From contig NZ_LMGL01000003.1 of assembly GCF_001427145.1 (NCBI RefSeq), forward strand, positions 388,879-452,878: 64,000 nt of DNA, written 5' to 3'. This document shows positions 10,896-19,660 of this stretch, in pieces; positions within the stretch are counted from its first letter, which is position 1; each line of letters opens with the position of its first letter. The notes under the pieces are model-generated. The model did not search any database. It was not told where the DNA came from and worked only from the letters and a program-made list of their open reading frames with translations. The translations under genes were made by a program, and so were the position numbers. This stretch comes from Microbacterium sp. Root166. GTDB lineage: Bacteria; Actinomycetota; Actinomycetes; Actinomycetales; Microbacteriaceae.

Positions 10896-11254
10896 CCACT
10901 CAGCAGTACCTCGTGCTCCACCTGACCGACTCGACCGGCTCGAAGCTCGCACCGGGGGAGGACCGACGGATGCTCGAGACATGGGCCGAGGAGGGGATCG
11001 AGGCCGGCACGGTCGGCCTCGGCTCGGTCGTCGCAGGCCGAGACCGGGCCAAGTCAGTGATCGTCCGCGACGGCCGGACGATCGTCACCGACGGTCCATT
11101 CCCCGAATTCAAGGAGTGGTTCGCCGGCTACGACGTGCTCGAGGCCGAGTCGATCGAGGAGGCAGCGGCCTACATGGCGAAGCATCCGACGGCGACGGCC
11201 GGGCGCGTGCTCATCCTGCCCACCGTCGAGCTCTCGTGGGAGGGCGAGGACTGA
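10892..11254 (+). CDS. DGPF/YCII-domain protein, partner of the ECF42 sigma factor
   Basis: This 120-residue protein has a ferredoxin-like YCII fold with the diagnostic DGPF sequence at residues 67-70 (IVTDGPFPEFKEWFAGYDVLE region). The ATGA overlap with the sigma gene shows translational coupling. DGPF proteins are found next to ECF42 sigma factors in many actinobacteria and proteobacteria; their biochemical function is not established. The stop codon lies inside an inverted repeat shared with the convergent transporter gene. Confidence 0.88.
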   Translation: MTTQQYLVLHLTDSTGSKLAPGEDRRMLETWAEEGIEAGTVGLGSVVAGRDRAKSVIVRDGRTIVTDGPFPEFKEWFAGYDVLEAESIEEAAAYMAKHPTATAGRVLILPTVELSWEGED

Positions 11255-11269
11255 CCCCGCCGGTCAGTC
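11249..11269. terminator. Bidirectional stem containing both facing stop codons
   Basis: GACTGACC (11249-11256) pairs perfectly with GGTCAGTC (11262-11269) across a 5-nt loop. The left arm contains the DGPF gene's TGA and the right arm the MFS gene's stop on the minus strand. Confidence 0.6.
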
Positions 11270-12568
11270 GGGCAGGGGCATCCCGCCGGCACCAGGCTCT
11301 TCGTCGGCGGCGACGTCCTTCGCCTCCTCCTCGCCGAGCACGGGCTTGGCGGCGGCGATATGCGAGATCGGACGCCACACCAGCGCGAGGGTGATCGCCG
11401 ACCCGGCGAAGGCGAACCACCACGGGGCGGTGGGACCCCAGGCCTCGGCGAGGAGACCACCGATGAGCTGGCCGATCACCAGACCGCCGAAGACGCCGAC
11501 CATGTTCACGGAGGCGATGCGCCCCTGCAGCTCCATCGGCACGAGTCGCTGGCGCACCGTGGTCGAGATCGTGCCCCATACGAACGCATAGAGGCCGAAC
11601 CCGAACATGATGATGAGGGCGACGATGCCCGACGTCGTCAGTGCGAACGCGAGGTGCATGAGCACTTCGAGGGCGAGGCAGACGCGCATGAGGGTGGAGA
11701 ACGAGATGTGCTTCTCGAGCCAGCCGAAGCATCCGACGGCGACGAGACCGCCCAGAGCCGACGCCGTGGTGAGCGCGCCGTAGCCGACCGCGCCCATCCC
11801 GAGGTACTCGGTGGCGTAGAGGACGAGCACGCCCCAGGGCGCCGCCCACGTGATGTTGAACACCAGGATGATCAGCACGAGGGTGCGCACCGGCGCGTTG
11901 CCGCGCAGCCAGCGCAGTCCCTCGCGGATCGGATGCGGCTTGACGCCCGGGTCGCGTGCCTCCTGCGGCGGGACGGGCGTGCGCGCGATCCGCGAGATCA
12001 GGATCACGGCCAGCGAGACGCACAGGATCTGCACGAGGAACGGCCAGAACGAGCCGACGGCGAAGAGGAAGGCGCCCAGCGGCGGCCCGGCCAGTTGATT
12101 GGCGACGAGGTACCCGGCCTGCATGCGCGCGTTGCCGATGCCCAGATCGGCGGGCTTCACGAGCATGGGCAGCAGCGTGCTCCCGGCGGAGTCGGCGAAG
12201 ACCTCCGCGGTGCCGTAGAGGAACGCGGTCGCCAGGACGATCCACACGGTCGCCTGCCCGGTGACGAGGAACACCACGAGCACCCCGACGATCACCGCGC
12301 GGGACCCGTTCGCCACCATCACCAGGCGCCGGCGGTCGTGGTGGTCGGCGAAGGAACCGGCGAGCAGCCCGAACAGCAGCCAGGGCAGGAACTGCATCAT
12401 CGCGCCCGCGGCCACCAGCAGCGGGGACGACGTCAAGGACGCGACGAGCAGCGGCGCCGCGGACAGGGCGATGCCGTCGCCGATGTTGCTCGTCCACGAC
12501 GAGGCGAGCAGCCAGCGGAAGTCGGTGCCCAGGCGGCGGGGTGCGATGAGATCGCCGAGGGAGGGCAT
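11264..12568 (-). CDS. MFS transporter, EntS-like
   Basis: This 434-residue protein has about twelve hydrophobic segments and belongs to the MFS_3-type group that includes the enterobactin exporter EntS and macrolide-efflux-like proteins. Visible family features are FRWLLASSWTSNIGDGI at the N-terminus, the loop 2-3 signature GLLAGSFADHHDRRRLV, and GRIASVNMVGVFGGLVIGQ. The substrate is unknown. It is divergent from ksgA and convergent with the ECF42/DGPF pair, so it may or may not belong functionally with that pair. The ATG is placed by a -10 hexamer 6 nt upstream. Confidence 0.85.
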   Translation of the reverse strand: MPSLGDLIAPRRLGTDFRWLLASSWTSNIGDGIALSAAPLLVASLTSSPLLVAAGAMMQFLPWLLFGLLAGSFADHHDRRRLVMVANGSRAVIVGVLVVFLVTGQATVWIVLATAFLYGTAEVFADSAGSTLLPMLVKPADLGIGNARMQAGYLVANQLAGPPLGAFLFAVGSFWPFLVQILCVSLAVILISRIARTPVPPQEARDPGVKPHPIREGLRWLRGNAPVRTLVLIILVFNITWAAPWGVLVLYATEYLGMGAVGYGALTTASALGGLVAVGCFGWLEKHISFSTLMRVCLALEVLMHLAFALTTSGIVALIIMFGFGLYAFVWGTISTTVRQRLVPMELQGRIASVNMVGVFGGLVIGQLIGGLLAEAWGPTAPWWFAFAGSAITLALVWRPISHIAAAKPVLGEEEAKDVAADEEPGAGGMPLPD

Positions 12569-12574
12569 CGGACG

Positions 12575-12580
12575 ATCCTA
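12575..12580 (-). promoter_or_regulatory. Leaderless-type -10 (TAGGAT) of the MFS gene
   Basis: On the minus strand TAGGAT is 6 nt from the ATG at 12568. It is 29 nt from the opposing ksgA -10 element. Confidence 0.65.
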
Positions 12581-12609
12581 TGTCGGACAGCGGCGCGGCG
12601 CCCACTGGG

Positions 12610-12615
12610 TAGGGT
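12610..12615 (+). promoter_or_regulatory. Leaderless-type -10 (TAGGGT) of ksgA
   Basis: TAGGGT ends 6 nt before the ATG at 12622. Confidence 0.65.
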
Positions 12616-12621
12616 GAACGC

Positions 12622-13464
12622 ATGCCCGTGACCCTGCTCGGCGCCTCGGAGATCCGGGCGCTCGCCGCCGCTCTCGACGTCACGCCCACCAAGAAGCTCG
12701 GCCAGAACTTCGTCGTCGACGCCAACACCGTCCGCAAGATCGTGCACGTGGCGGGTGTCGCCGCGGGCGAGAGCGTCGTCGAGGTGGGCCCCGGCCTCGG
12801 GTCGCTGACGCTCGCGATCCTCGAGACCGGCGCATCGGTGACAGCGGTCGAGATCGACCACCGGCTCGCCGAGCGGCTGCCGGCCACCGCGGCCGCCCAC
12901 GGCGTCGCAGACGGGGCGCTGCGCGTCGTCGACGCCGATGCGCTGCGCATCGAGGAGCTGCCGGGCGAGCCCACCGTGCTGGTCGCGAACCTGCCGTACA
13001 ACGTCAGCGTGCCGGTCATCCTGCACTTCCTCGAGCACTTCCCGCTGATCGAGCGCGGGGTCGTCATGGTCCAGGCGGAGGTGGGCGAGCGACTCGCCGC
13101 GCCCCCCGGCTCGAAGGTCTACGGCGCGCCGAGCGTGAAGGCGGCCTGGTATGGGCCGTGGCGCCTGGCGGGCACGGTCTCGCGCCAGGTGTTCTGGCCC
13201 GTTCCGAACGTCGACAGCGTGCTCGTGGCCTTCCGGCGCGACCCCGAGCCCCGCGGCACCGAGGAGGAGCGCCTGCGCACCTTCCGGATCGTCGACGCGG
13301 CGTTCCAGCAGCGCCGCAAGATGCTGCGGCAGGCGCTGGCGGCCGTCCTCGGCGGCACGGCGGCCGAGGCATCCGCTGTCCTGGAACGCGCCGAAGTCGC
13401 GCCCACGGCCCGCGGCGAGGAGCTCTCGATCGACGACTTCGTGCGGATCGCCCGCGCCCTCTGA
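12622..13464 (+). CDS. rsmA: 16S rRNA (adenine-1518/1519-N6)-dimethyltransferase RsmA/KsgA
   Basis: This 280-residue SAM-dependent enzyme dimethylates two adjacent adenines near the 3' end of 16S rRNA during late 30S assembly. The landmarks are KKLGQNFVVDANTVRKIV (family N-terminus), VEVGPGLGSLTLAIL (SAM motif I), VDADALRIEEL and the catalytic VANLPYNVSVPVILHFL. A C-terminal helical domain (FQQRRKMLRQALAAVLGG) completes it. In most actinobacteria it is followed by ispE; here three genes intervene. Confidence 0.96.
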   Translation: MPVTLLGASEIRALAAALDVTPTKKLGQNFVVDANTVRKIVHVAGVAAGESVVEVGPGLGSLTLAILETGASVTAVEIDHRLAERLPATAAAHGVADGALRVVDADALRIEELPGEPTVLVANLPYNVSVPVILHFLEHFPLIERGVVMVQAEVGERLAAPPGSKVYGAPSVKAAWYGPWRLAGTVSRQVFWPVPNVDSVLVAFRRDPEPRGTEEERLRTFRIVDAAFQQRRKMLRQALAAVLGGTAAEASAVLERAEVAPTARGEELSIDDFVRIARAL

Positions 13465-13551
13465 CCGTCGCCCGGCGACGCGCCCGGTGGGCGCCGCAGA
13501 CGCAATGTGCGCCGAGTGTTCCCTCAGGGTTCACCGAGCCTCCCCGGATGC

Positions 13552-13578
13552 GCCGAAACATGCCGGTAACATTTCGGC
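13552..13578. promoter_or_regulatory. Inverted repeat over a candidate -10 upstream of the phosphoesterase
   Basis: GCCGAAA (13552-13558) and TTTCGGC (13572-13578) are perfect 7-bp arms separated by 13 bp. The sequence TAACAT at 13567-13572, a plausible -10, lies between and touches the right arm. A repressor site is a reasonable inference; no regulator is linked. Confidence 0.4.
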
Positions 13579-13617
13579 AAGTCCTGAGCGACCGCCCGGG
13601 GCGGGGGAGACGAGCCC

Positions 13618-14535
13618 ATGCGCACCGCCGAGTACCCGAAACCCGAGCGGACCCTGCTGCACCTCAGCGACACCCACCTGCGCGCAGGCGGATCGCGACT
13701 GTTCGACCTGGTCGACGCGGCCTCGCACCTCGAGCGGGCGCTCGGCGTGATCGAGGCCAGCGGCATCCGGCCCGACGCCGTCGTGTTCACCGGCGACCTG
13801 GCCGATCTCGGCGAGCGCGATGCCTACGCCCGGCTGCGGGCGCTCGTCGACCCGTTCGCGGCGCGACTCGGAGCGCGGGTCGTGTGGGTGATGGGCAACC
13901 ACGACGACCGGGCGGCGTTCCGCGAGACGCTGCTGGGGGAACTCGGTCACACCGCGCCGGTCGACTCCGTCTTCGAGCTCGACGGCCTGCGGCTGATCAC
14001 GCTGGATTCGACCGTGCCCGGCCTGCACCACGGCGAGCTCGCCGACGAGCAGCTCGCCTGGCTGGCCGGCGTGCTGGCGACGCCGGCACCGCTGGGCACG
14101 ATCCTCGCGATGCACCACCCGCCCGTGCCGAGCGTGCTGCCGCTGGCCTCGAGCGTCGAGCTGCGCGACCAGTCGCGCTTGGCTTCGGTGCTGCGCGGCA
14201 GCGACGTGCGCGCGATCATTGCGGGTCACCTGCACTACTCGACGTTCGCGACGTTCGCGGGCATCCCCGTCTCAGTAGCGTCCTCGACCTGCTACGCCCA
14301 GGACCTCACCGTGCCCACCGGCGGCACCCGCCCGCAGGACGGCGCCCAGGCGTTCAACCTGATCCACCTCTTCGACGACACCGTCGTGCACTCGGTCGTT
14401 CCCATCGATGCCCCGAACGTGCTCGAGCACATCGATGCCGACGAGACTCAGCGGCGGCTGCTTCTCGCCGGGATCGGCGACTTCAGCTCCGCGCCGAAGG
14501 GTGCGCCGACCGAGCCGATCTCTCTGCCGCGCTGA
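13618..14535 (+). CDS. Calcineurin-like phosphoesterase, CpdA-type
   Basis: This 305-residue protein is a metal-dependent phosphodiesterase of the class III cyclic-nucleotide type. All five metallophosphoesterase blocks are visible: [27 protein letters not shown], the histidine block [11 protein letters not shown], and [12 protein letters not shown]. CpdA relatives hydrolyse cAMP, but many homologues prefer other phosphodiesters, so the substrate is open. A GGGGGAGA Shine-Dalgarno lies upstream of the ATG. The last 53 bp overlap the 3' end of the convergent Stealth gene. Confidence 0.88.
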   Translation: MRTAEYPKPERTLLHLSDTHLRAGGSRLFDLVDAASHLERALGVIEASGIRPDAVVFTGDLADLGERDAYARLRALVDPFAARLGARVVWVMGNHDDRAAFRETLLGELGHTAPVDSVFELDGLRLITLDSTVPGLHHGELADEQLAWLAGVLATPAPLGTILAMHHPPVPSVLPLASSVELRDQSRLASVLRGSDVRAIIAGHLHYSTFATFAGIPVSVASSTCYAQDLTVPTGGTRPQDGAQAFNLIHLFDDTVVHSVVPIDAPNVLEHIDADETQRRLLLAGIGDFSSAPKGAPTEPISLPR

Positions 14536-16069
14536 GCTCGGCGCGCTCCCACGGAGCCTGCACCGGGAACATACGCTCGAGCGACTCGCGCACGACGCGC
14601 ATGCGCAGCTGCTCGGGGACCTCGGTCTCGCCGCCGTCGTTGAGGCAGAACATGTCGATGTCGGTGCGCTCGGCCAGCCGCTCCATCCGGCGCAGCGAGG
14701 CCGCCAGCGTCGTCTGCACGTACCGCACACGCGGCTGCTTCGTGGCGACGGCACGGCCGGTCATGAGCGCGTAGTAGTGGTAGAGGCTGTTCGTCACCGA
14801 GATGTCGGTGGCAGAGCGGAATCGGGATGCCGCGGTCCGCGCGAAGTCGTCGGGGAAGGCCAGCTCGAGCTCGGCCATGACGCTCCGTCGCAGCGGCGTC
14901 GCGCAGTGCTCGAGGTCGCGCACGATCGTCCGGCCGAAGCGCTCCTTGAGGAGTCCGCGGTTCACCCGCAGGCCGTTGTCGTGGCCGCTGCGGTGCGGCG
15001 CAGGATCGCCGGAGCCGATCCGCACCTCGCACTCGACGAACTTCGACACCCCGGCCGGGGTGAAGAACAGCTCGGGCTCGGTCAGACGGCCGAAGAACAT
15101 GTCGTCGTTCGAGTAGAGGAAGTGCTCTGCAAGCCCGGGGATCCGGTGCAGCTGCGCCTCGACGGCATGCGAGTTGTGGGTCGGGAGCACCGAGGGGTCC
15201 GCGAAGAACTCCTCGCTGCGCACGATCGTCACCTTCGGGTGGTCCTCGAGCCAGGCCGGCGCGGGGGAGTCGGTCGCGATGAAGATGCGCCGCACCCACG
15301 GGGCGTACATGTGCACGCTGCGCAGCGCGTAGCGCAGCTCGTCGAGCTGGCGGTAGCGCGCCGGCCCGTCATCGCCTTCGCCGACCACGTACTCCGCCAT
15401 GCGGGCGGCGCGCTGCCGCTGAAAGTCGCTCGCCGAGCCGTCCACCCACGAGAACACGAGGTCGACGTCCTCGGTGAACTCGTGCGGCTGCGGGTCGAAC
15501 ATGCCGTCGATGGTGCGCCAGCGCCGGCCCAGCCGCTCGATCGTCGTGAACGCGAGGTCGGCTGCGGGGGTGAGGCGCCGGGTCAGCGCGTTGTCGCGGG
15601 GCGCCTCGATCAGTTCCTCGCCGAAGCGCCAGAACTCCAGGCGCGCGCCGAGCGAGGCTCCGTAGCGCAGCCCGCCCGACCGCGCGATGCGCGGACGGAA
15701 GATCCGCAGGGTCGCCGGACCCTCGCCGCGCAGACGGGCATCGACGGACCGCTCCGGCGCCCGCCGCTTCTGCGTGACGTAGACCGGCTCGCGCTCGCCG
15801 AGTTCGGCGAGTGCCGCCATCACGGCGTCCCGGTGCTCCAGATCCACGACCAGCGCGGGCGTGGAGCGGTCGTGACGGATGAGCGTGACTTCGATGCCCG
15901 CCCTCTCGAGGGCGTCGGCGACCAGGATGATGTCGGCGCGTCGCGCCTCTTCCGGAGTCACCGTGTCGTGCACGATATGCAGGAGGCCGCCCTCGACGGC
16001 GATGTCGGCGCGAGCGAGCAGCGCCGACCACGTGTCCTGCGGAGCGGGTACGACAGAGAGTGCGGTCAA
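14483..16069 (-). CDS. Stealth-family sugar-phosphate transferase
   Basis: This 528-residue protein carries the conserved Stealth blocks: [12 protein letters not shown] (about 202-212), then [20 protein letters not shown] and [13 protein letters not shown], then [19 protein letters not shown] followed by [11 protein letters not shown] (to about 327). Members transfer hexose-1-phosphate units in capsule or cell-surface polymers, for example UDP-GlcNAc phosphotransferases. The N-terminal 200 residues are a variable region. The start is TTG, supported by AGGAGGA (16078-16084 on the minus strand) 8-9 nt upstream and a TAGAGT -10 at 16123-16128. No other capsule genes are nearby. Confidence 0.88.
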   Translation of the reverse strand: MTALSVVPAPQDTWSALLARADIAVEGGLLHIVHDTVTPEEARRADIILVADALERAGIEVTLIRHDRSTPALVVDLEHRDAVMAALAELGEREPVYVTQKRRAPERSVDARLRGEGPATLRIFRPRIARSGGLRYGASLGARLEFWRFGEELIEAPRDNALTRRLTPAADLAFTTIERLGRRWRTIDGMFDPQPHEFTEDVDLVFSWVDGSASDFQRQRAARMAEYVVGEGDDGPARYRQLDELRYALRSVHMYAPWVRRIFIATDSPAPAWLEDHPKVTIVRSEEFFADPSVLPTHNSHAVEAQLHRIPGLAEHFLYSNDDMFFGRLTEPELFFTPAGVSKFVECEVRIGSGDPAPHRSGHDNGLRVNRGLLKERFGRTIVRDLEHCATPLRRSVMAELELAFPDDFARTAASRFRSATDISVTNSLYHYYALMTGRAVATKQPRVRYVQTTLAASLRRMERLAERTDIDMFCLNDGGETEVPEQLRMRVVRESLERMFPVQAPWERAELSAAERSARSAHPSARS

Positions 16070-16236
16070 AAGGGGTTCCTCCTAGCGAGTGGACACGGCC
16101 GATGCCGCATCCCTCCGGGCTCACTCTAAGCACCTTCCGTTACATCGACGTTTCCGCGCACGTCCCTTGACACGCGAGGAGAGTGTGTGCCTGGACGGAT
16201 TCGGCACGCTCCTGCGCGTGCACCCACCGGCGCCGA

Positions 16237-16242
16237 TAGCCT
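16237..16242 (+). promoter_or_regulatory. Leaderless-type -10 (TAGCCT) of the YghZ-like reductase
   Basis: TAGCCT lies 6 nt before the GTG at 16249. Confidence 0.65.
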
Positions 16243-16248
16243 GAACAC

Positions 16249-17316
16249 GTGACCGATGAGCAGCGCTACCGATCCAGGGGTGGAGATCTCCACCGTCCGT
16301 ACACCGCAGCAGATGACCGCTACGACATCTCGGAGTACCGCCGCGTCGGCACCTCCGGGCTGACGCTGCCGCCGATCTCGCTCGGGCTGTGGTGGAACTT
16401 CGGCGACAACATCCCGTTCGACAACCAGCGGTCGCTGCTGCGTCACGCCTTCGACAAGGGCATCACGCACTTCGACCTCGCCAACAACTACGGCCCGCCC
16501 TACGGCTCGGCCGAGACGAACTTCGGGCGCATGATGCGCGAGGACTTCGCGCCGTACCGCGACGAGCTCATCATCTCGTCCAAGGCCGGCTACGACATGT
16601 GGCACGGCCCCCACGGCGACGGCGGGTCCCGCAAGTACATCCTCGCGAGCGCCGAGCAGTCGCTGAAGCGGATGAGCCTGGACTACGTCGACATCTTCTA
16701 CTCGCACCGCGTCGACCCCGATGTGCCGATCGAGGAGACCGTCGGCGCCCTCGACACCCTGGTCCGCCAGGGCAAGGCGCTGTACGTGGGCATCTCGTCG
16801 TACAGTGCCGAGCGCACCGCGGTCGCGGCATCCGTCGCCCGCTCGCTGGGCACGCCGCTGGTGATCCACCAGCCCGCCTACTCGATCCTCAACCGCTGGG
16901 TCGAGGACGGCCTGACCGGAGTGCTCAAGGGCGAGGGGATGGGTGCGATCGCCTTCACGCCCCTCGCGCAGGGCCTGCTGACCGACAAGTACCTCGGCGG
17001 CGGCCCCGCCGTCCGCGCCCAGCAGCGCTCGTCGGTGCCGGACCGGTCGCTGTCCGAGAAGGGACTCTCGCGCCTGCGCGGACTGAACGTGATCGCCCAG
17101 GAGCGCGGGCAGAGCCTCGCCCAGCTCGCCCTGCAGTGGGTGCTGCGCGATCGGGTGGTCGCGTCGGCCCTGATCGGGGCATCCCGCCCGGCGCAGATCG
17201 ACGAGAACCTCGCCGCGCTCGAGGGGCCCGGCTTCACGACGGAGGAGCTCGAGCAGATCGATGCCCTGTCGGACGGCATCGACGTGGACCTCTGGGCGGA
17301 GTCGGCCCAGAGGTGA
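16249..17316 (+). CDS. Aldo/keto reductase, YghZ/AKR14-like
   Basis: This 355-residue NADPH-dependent reductase resembles YghZ (L-glyceraldehyde 3-phosphate reductase) and voltage-gated-channel beta-subunit-like AKRs. It reads [20 protein letters not shown], then [20 protein letters not shown], which gives the catalytic Asp and Tyr; the Lys is in [11 protein letters not shown] and the His in [13 protein letters not shown] long insertion ([13 protein letters not shown]) after the Lys is typical for this subgroup. The 3' end overlaps ispE by 4 nt, so the two are translationally coupled. Confidence 0.9.
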   Translation: MTDEQRYRSRGGDLHRPYTAADDRYDISEYRRVGTSGLTLPPISLGLWWNFGDNIPFDNQRSLLRHAFDKGITHFDLANNYGPPYGSAETNFGRMMREDFAPYRDELIISSKAGYDMWHGPHGDGGSRKYILASAEQSLKRMSLDYVDIFYSHRVDPDVPIEETVGALDTLVRQGKALYVGISSYSAERTAVAASVARSLGTPLVIHQPAYSILNRWVEDGLTGVLKGEGMGAIAFTPLAQGLLTDKYLGGGPAVRAQQRSSVPDRSLSEKGLSRLRGLNVIAQERGQSLAQLALQWVLRDRVVASALIGASRPAQIDENLAALEGPGFTTEELEQIDALSDGIDVDLWAESAQR

Positions 17317-18239
17317 GCGAGGCCTACGCGAGCGAACGCGTCCACGTGCGCGCCCCGGGGAAGCTGAATCTCTTCTTCGAGGTCGGCGGCGTGCAGGAGG
17401 ACGGCTACCACGACGTCGCGTCGGCCTATCAGGCCGTCTCGCTCTACGAGAACGTGTGGGCGAGCCACTCGGACGATTTCACCGTGACGGTCTCGGGAGC
17501 GGTCGACATCGACGGCGTCCCCGCGGACGACCGCAACCTCGCCGTGCGGGCGGCGCGGCTGCTCGCGCAGCGCATCGGCTACCGCGGCGGCGTGCACCTC
17601 GACATCGTCAAGAGCGTGCCGGTCGCCGGAGGCATGGGCGGAGGATCAGCGGATGCCGCGGCCGCCCTCGTCGCGTGCGACGCGCTGTGGCGTGCCGACC
17701 TCGGCACCGCCGAGCTGCACAAGCTCGCCGCACGCCTCGGCGCGGACGTCCCCTTCGCCCTGATGGGCGGCACCGCCGTGGGCACCGGCCGGGGCGACCA
17801 GCTCAGCCCCGCGCTCGCGAAGGGCCGCTTCGACTGGGTGGTCGTGCCGTCCGAGGAGGGGCTGTCCACCCCCGAGGTGTACGCGCACCTCGACACGCTC
17901 CGCGCGCAGCATGACAACGGGGTGGACGCGCGCGTGCCCGAGGTCGATCCCGCGGTGCTGCAGGCCCTGCGCGCGGGAGACCCCGTGGCGCTCGCCGAGC
18001 ACACCCGCAACGACCTCCAGACCGCGGCGCTCTCGCTGCGGCCGGGTCTGCGGGACGTGCTCGAGATCGGCGAGCGGGCCGGTGCGCTGGCGGGCATGGT
18101 GTCGGGGTCCGGGCCTACGCTGGCCTTCCTGGCGGGCGACCCGGAGTCAGCTCTCGAACTGCAGGTGATGCTCTCGGCCGCCGGGCTGAAGGCGCTTCAC
18201 GTCCACGGGCCGGTCGCCGGCGCCCGTGTCGTGGCCTGA
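17313..18239 (+). CDS. ispE: 4-diphosphocytidyl-2-C-methyl-D-erythritol kinase
   Basis: This 308-residue GHMP kinase phosphorylates CDP-methylerythritol in the MEP pathway to isoprenoid precursors. It has [14 protein letters not shown] at the N-terminus, [18 protein letters not shown], the ATP-binding GHMP loop [19 protein letters not shown], and the C-terminal motif [13 protein letters not shown]. The GTG start overlaps the stop of the preceding reductase (GTGA). The isoprenoid pathway also feeds polyprenyl carriers used by Pmt-type enzymes. Confidence 0.95.
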   Translation: MSEAYASERVHVRAPGKLNLFFEVGGVQEDGYHDVASAYQAVSLYENVWASHSDDFTVTVSGAVDIDGVPADDRNLAVRAARLLAQRIGYRGGVHLDIVKSVPVAGGMGGGSADAAAALVACDALWRADLGTAELHKLAARLGADVPFALMGGTAVGTGRGDQLSPALAKGRFDWVVVPSEEGLSTPEVYAHLDTLRAQHDNGVDARVPEVDPAVLQALRAGDPVALAEHTRNDLQTAALSLRPGLRDVLEIGERAGALAGMVSGSGPTLAFLAGDPESALELQVMLSAAGLKALHVHGPVAGARVVA

Positions 18240-18289
18240 ACCCCTGAATCTCGAATCCCGGCTGAATCACGAACCCGGAAGGAGTCGAC

Positions 18290-19627
18290 ATGACCTCTCG
18301 AACCGAAGACCGGACCGACCCGGAGGCGTTTCTCGTCGCGCCGGTCGATCCCGTGTCGCGCGATCGCCTCGCGGGCACCGGCCTGGAGTACCGCCTCGTT
18401 CCCGTCGACGGCGACGCCTTCCCGGCCTGGCTCCAGATCGTCGCTCGGGGCTTCCAGGACGGCGAGCGCAGTGACGAGCAGGTCGCTGCCAACCGCGAGC
18501 GCAGCGGCTACCGGCGGCTCACCGGCGTCTACGACCCGTCTGCGCCGATGGCCGATCACCCGGTCGCCTCGATCGCCTCGTGGATCGGCCGGCTCACCGT
18601 GCCCGGCGGCGCCGACATCGCATCGTGCGCGATCTCGGCCGTGACCGTGGCCCCGACCCATCGCCGGCGCGGCATCGCGCGGGCCATGCTCGAGGGCGAG
18701 CTGCGTGCGGCCGTCGCCGCGCACGCGCCGATGGCCATGCTCACCGTCAGCGAGTCGACCCTGTACGGCCGCTACGGGTTCGCCCCGGCGGCGGCGAGCG
18801 CGTCGTGGAAGATCGAGACCCGGCGGGCGACGTGGATCGGCCCGCGCCCGGCCGGCCGCGTCGACTTCATCCCGCGCGAGCGGCTGCGCGAGCTGATCCC
18901 GGCGCTGCACGAGCGGGTGCGGCTGGATGCCGCCGGCGAGATCGACGTGCCCGGCGGACACTGGGACAACTTCGCCGGCACCCGGCCCGACGCCGAGAAG
19001 GCAGGCGAGAAGCGGGCCGTGCAGTTCACGGACGAGTCGGGCGAGGTGCGCGGCCTCGCGCTGTACTCGGTCAAGGAGAACCACGACGACTTCACCAAGG
19101 CGACGGTGCGGGTGTCGTACCTGCTCGCCGAGAACTCCGACGCCTATGCGGCGCTGTGGCGCTTCCTCCTCGAGCTCGATCTCGTGTCCGAGGTCCACGC
19201 GGACGAACTCTCGGTCGACGAGCCGCTGCGGTGGATGATCGCCGACCAGCGCGCCGCGACCGTGACGCTGCGCGACCACCAGTACGTGCGCATCCTCGAC
19301 GTGCCGGCGACTCTCGAGGCGCGCGCCTTCGGAGCGGCGGGCCGGGTCGCGCTGGACGTGACGGACCCGCTGGGACTCGCGGGCGGCCGATTCCTGCTCG
19401 AGGTCGGCGAGGATGGCCGCGGACGGGTCTCGCCGTGGACGGGCGATGACGCACCGGAAGGTGCCGTCGCGGTCGCACTCGGCATCGAGGAGCTGTCGGC
19501 CGTGTATCTGGGCGGCGTCTCGCTCGCCACTCTCGCCGCCGCGGGGCGGGTGCAGTCCTCGCATGCCGCGGCCGCCGCGCGCGTGTTCGCCTGGCACACC
19601 GCGCCGAAGCTGAGCATCTGGTACTGA
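18290..19627 (+). CDS. Eis-like GNAT N-acetyltransferase
   Basis: This 445-residue protein has the Eis architecture: an N-terminal GNAT domain with the acetyl-CoA loop VAPTHRRRGIARAMLEGEL, the catalytic-region tyrosine in LYGRYGFAPA, a second GNAT-like domain, and a C-terminal SCP2-like domain ending in SIWY, which would supply the terminal carboxylate used in Eis catalysis. M. tuberculosis Eis acetylates aminoglycosides and other amines, but homologues vary, so resistance is not implied. GGAAGGAG precedes the ATG by 6 nt. It follows ispE by 50 bp. Confidence 0.88.
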   Translation: MTSRTEDRTDPEAFLVAPVDPVSRDRLAGTGLEYRLVPVDGDAFPAWLQIVARGFQDGERSDEQVAANRERSGYRRLTGVYDPSAPMADHPVASIASWIGRLTVPGGADIASCAISAVTVAPTHRRRGIARAMLEGELRAAVAAHAPMAMLTVSESTLYGRYGFAPAAASASWKIETRRATWIGPRPAGRVDFIPRERLRELIPALHERVRLDAAGEIDVPGGHWDNFAGTRPDAEKAGEKRAVQFTDESGEVRGLALYSVKENHDDFTKATVRVSYLLAENSDAYAALWRFLLELDLVSEVHADELSVDEPLRWMIADQRAATVTLRDHQYVRILDVPATLEARAFGAAGRVALDVTDPLGLAGGRFLLEVGEDGRGRVSPWTGDDAPEGAVAVALGIEELSAVYLGGVSLATLAAAGRVQSSHAAAAARVFAWHTAPKLSIWY

Positions 19628-19645
19628 CGGGTCGGGCCGGCCGCC

Positions 19646-19651
19646 TAGCCT
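19646..19651 (+). promoter_or_regulatory. Putative -10 (TAGCCT) of the ABC-F gene
   Basis: TAGCCT lies 9 nt before the ATG at 19661, slightly farther than in the leaderless set, with GAGGGA between them. A very short leader is likely. Confidence 0.5.
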
Positions 19652-19660
19652 TGAGGGAAC

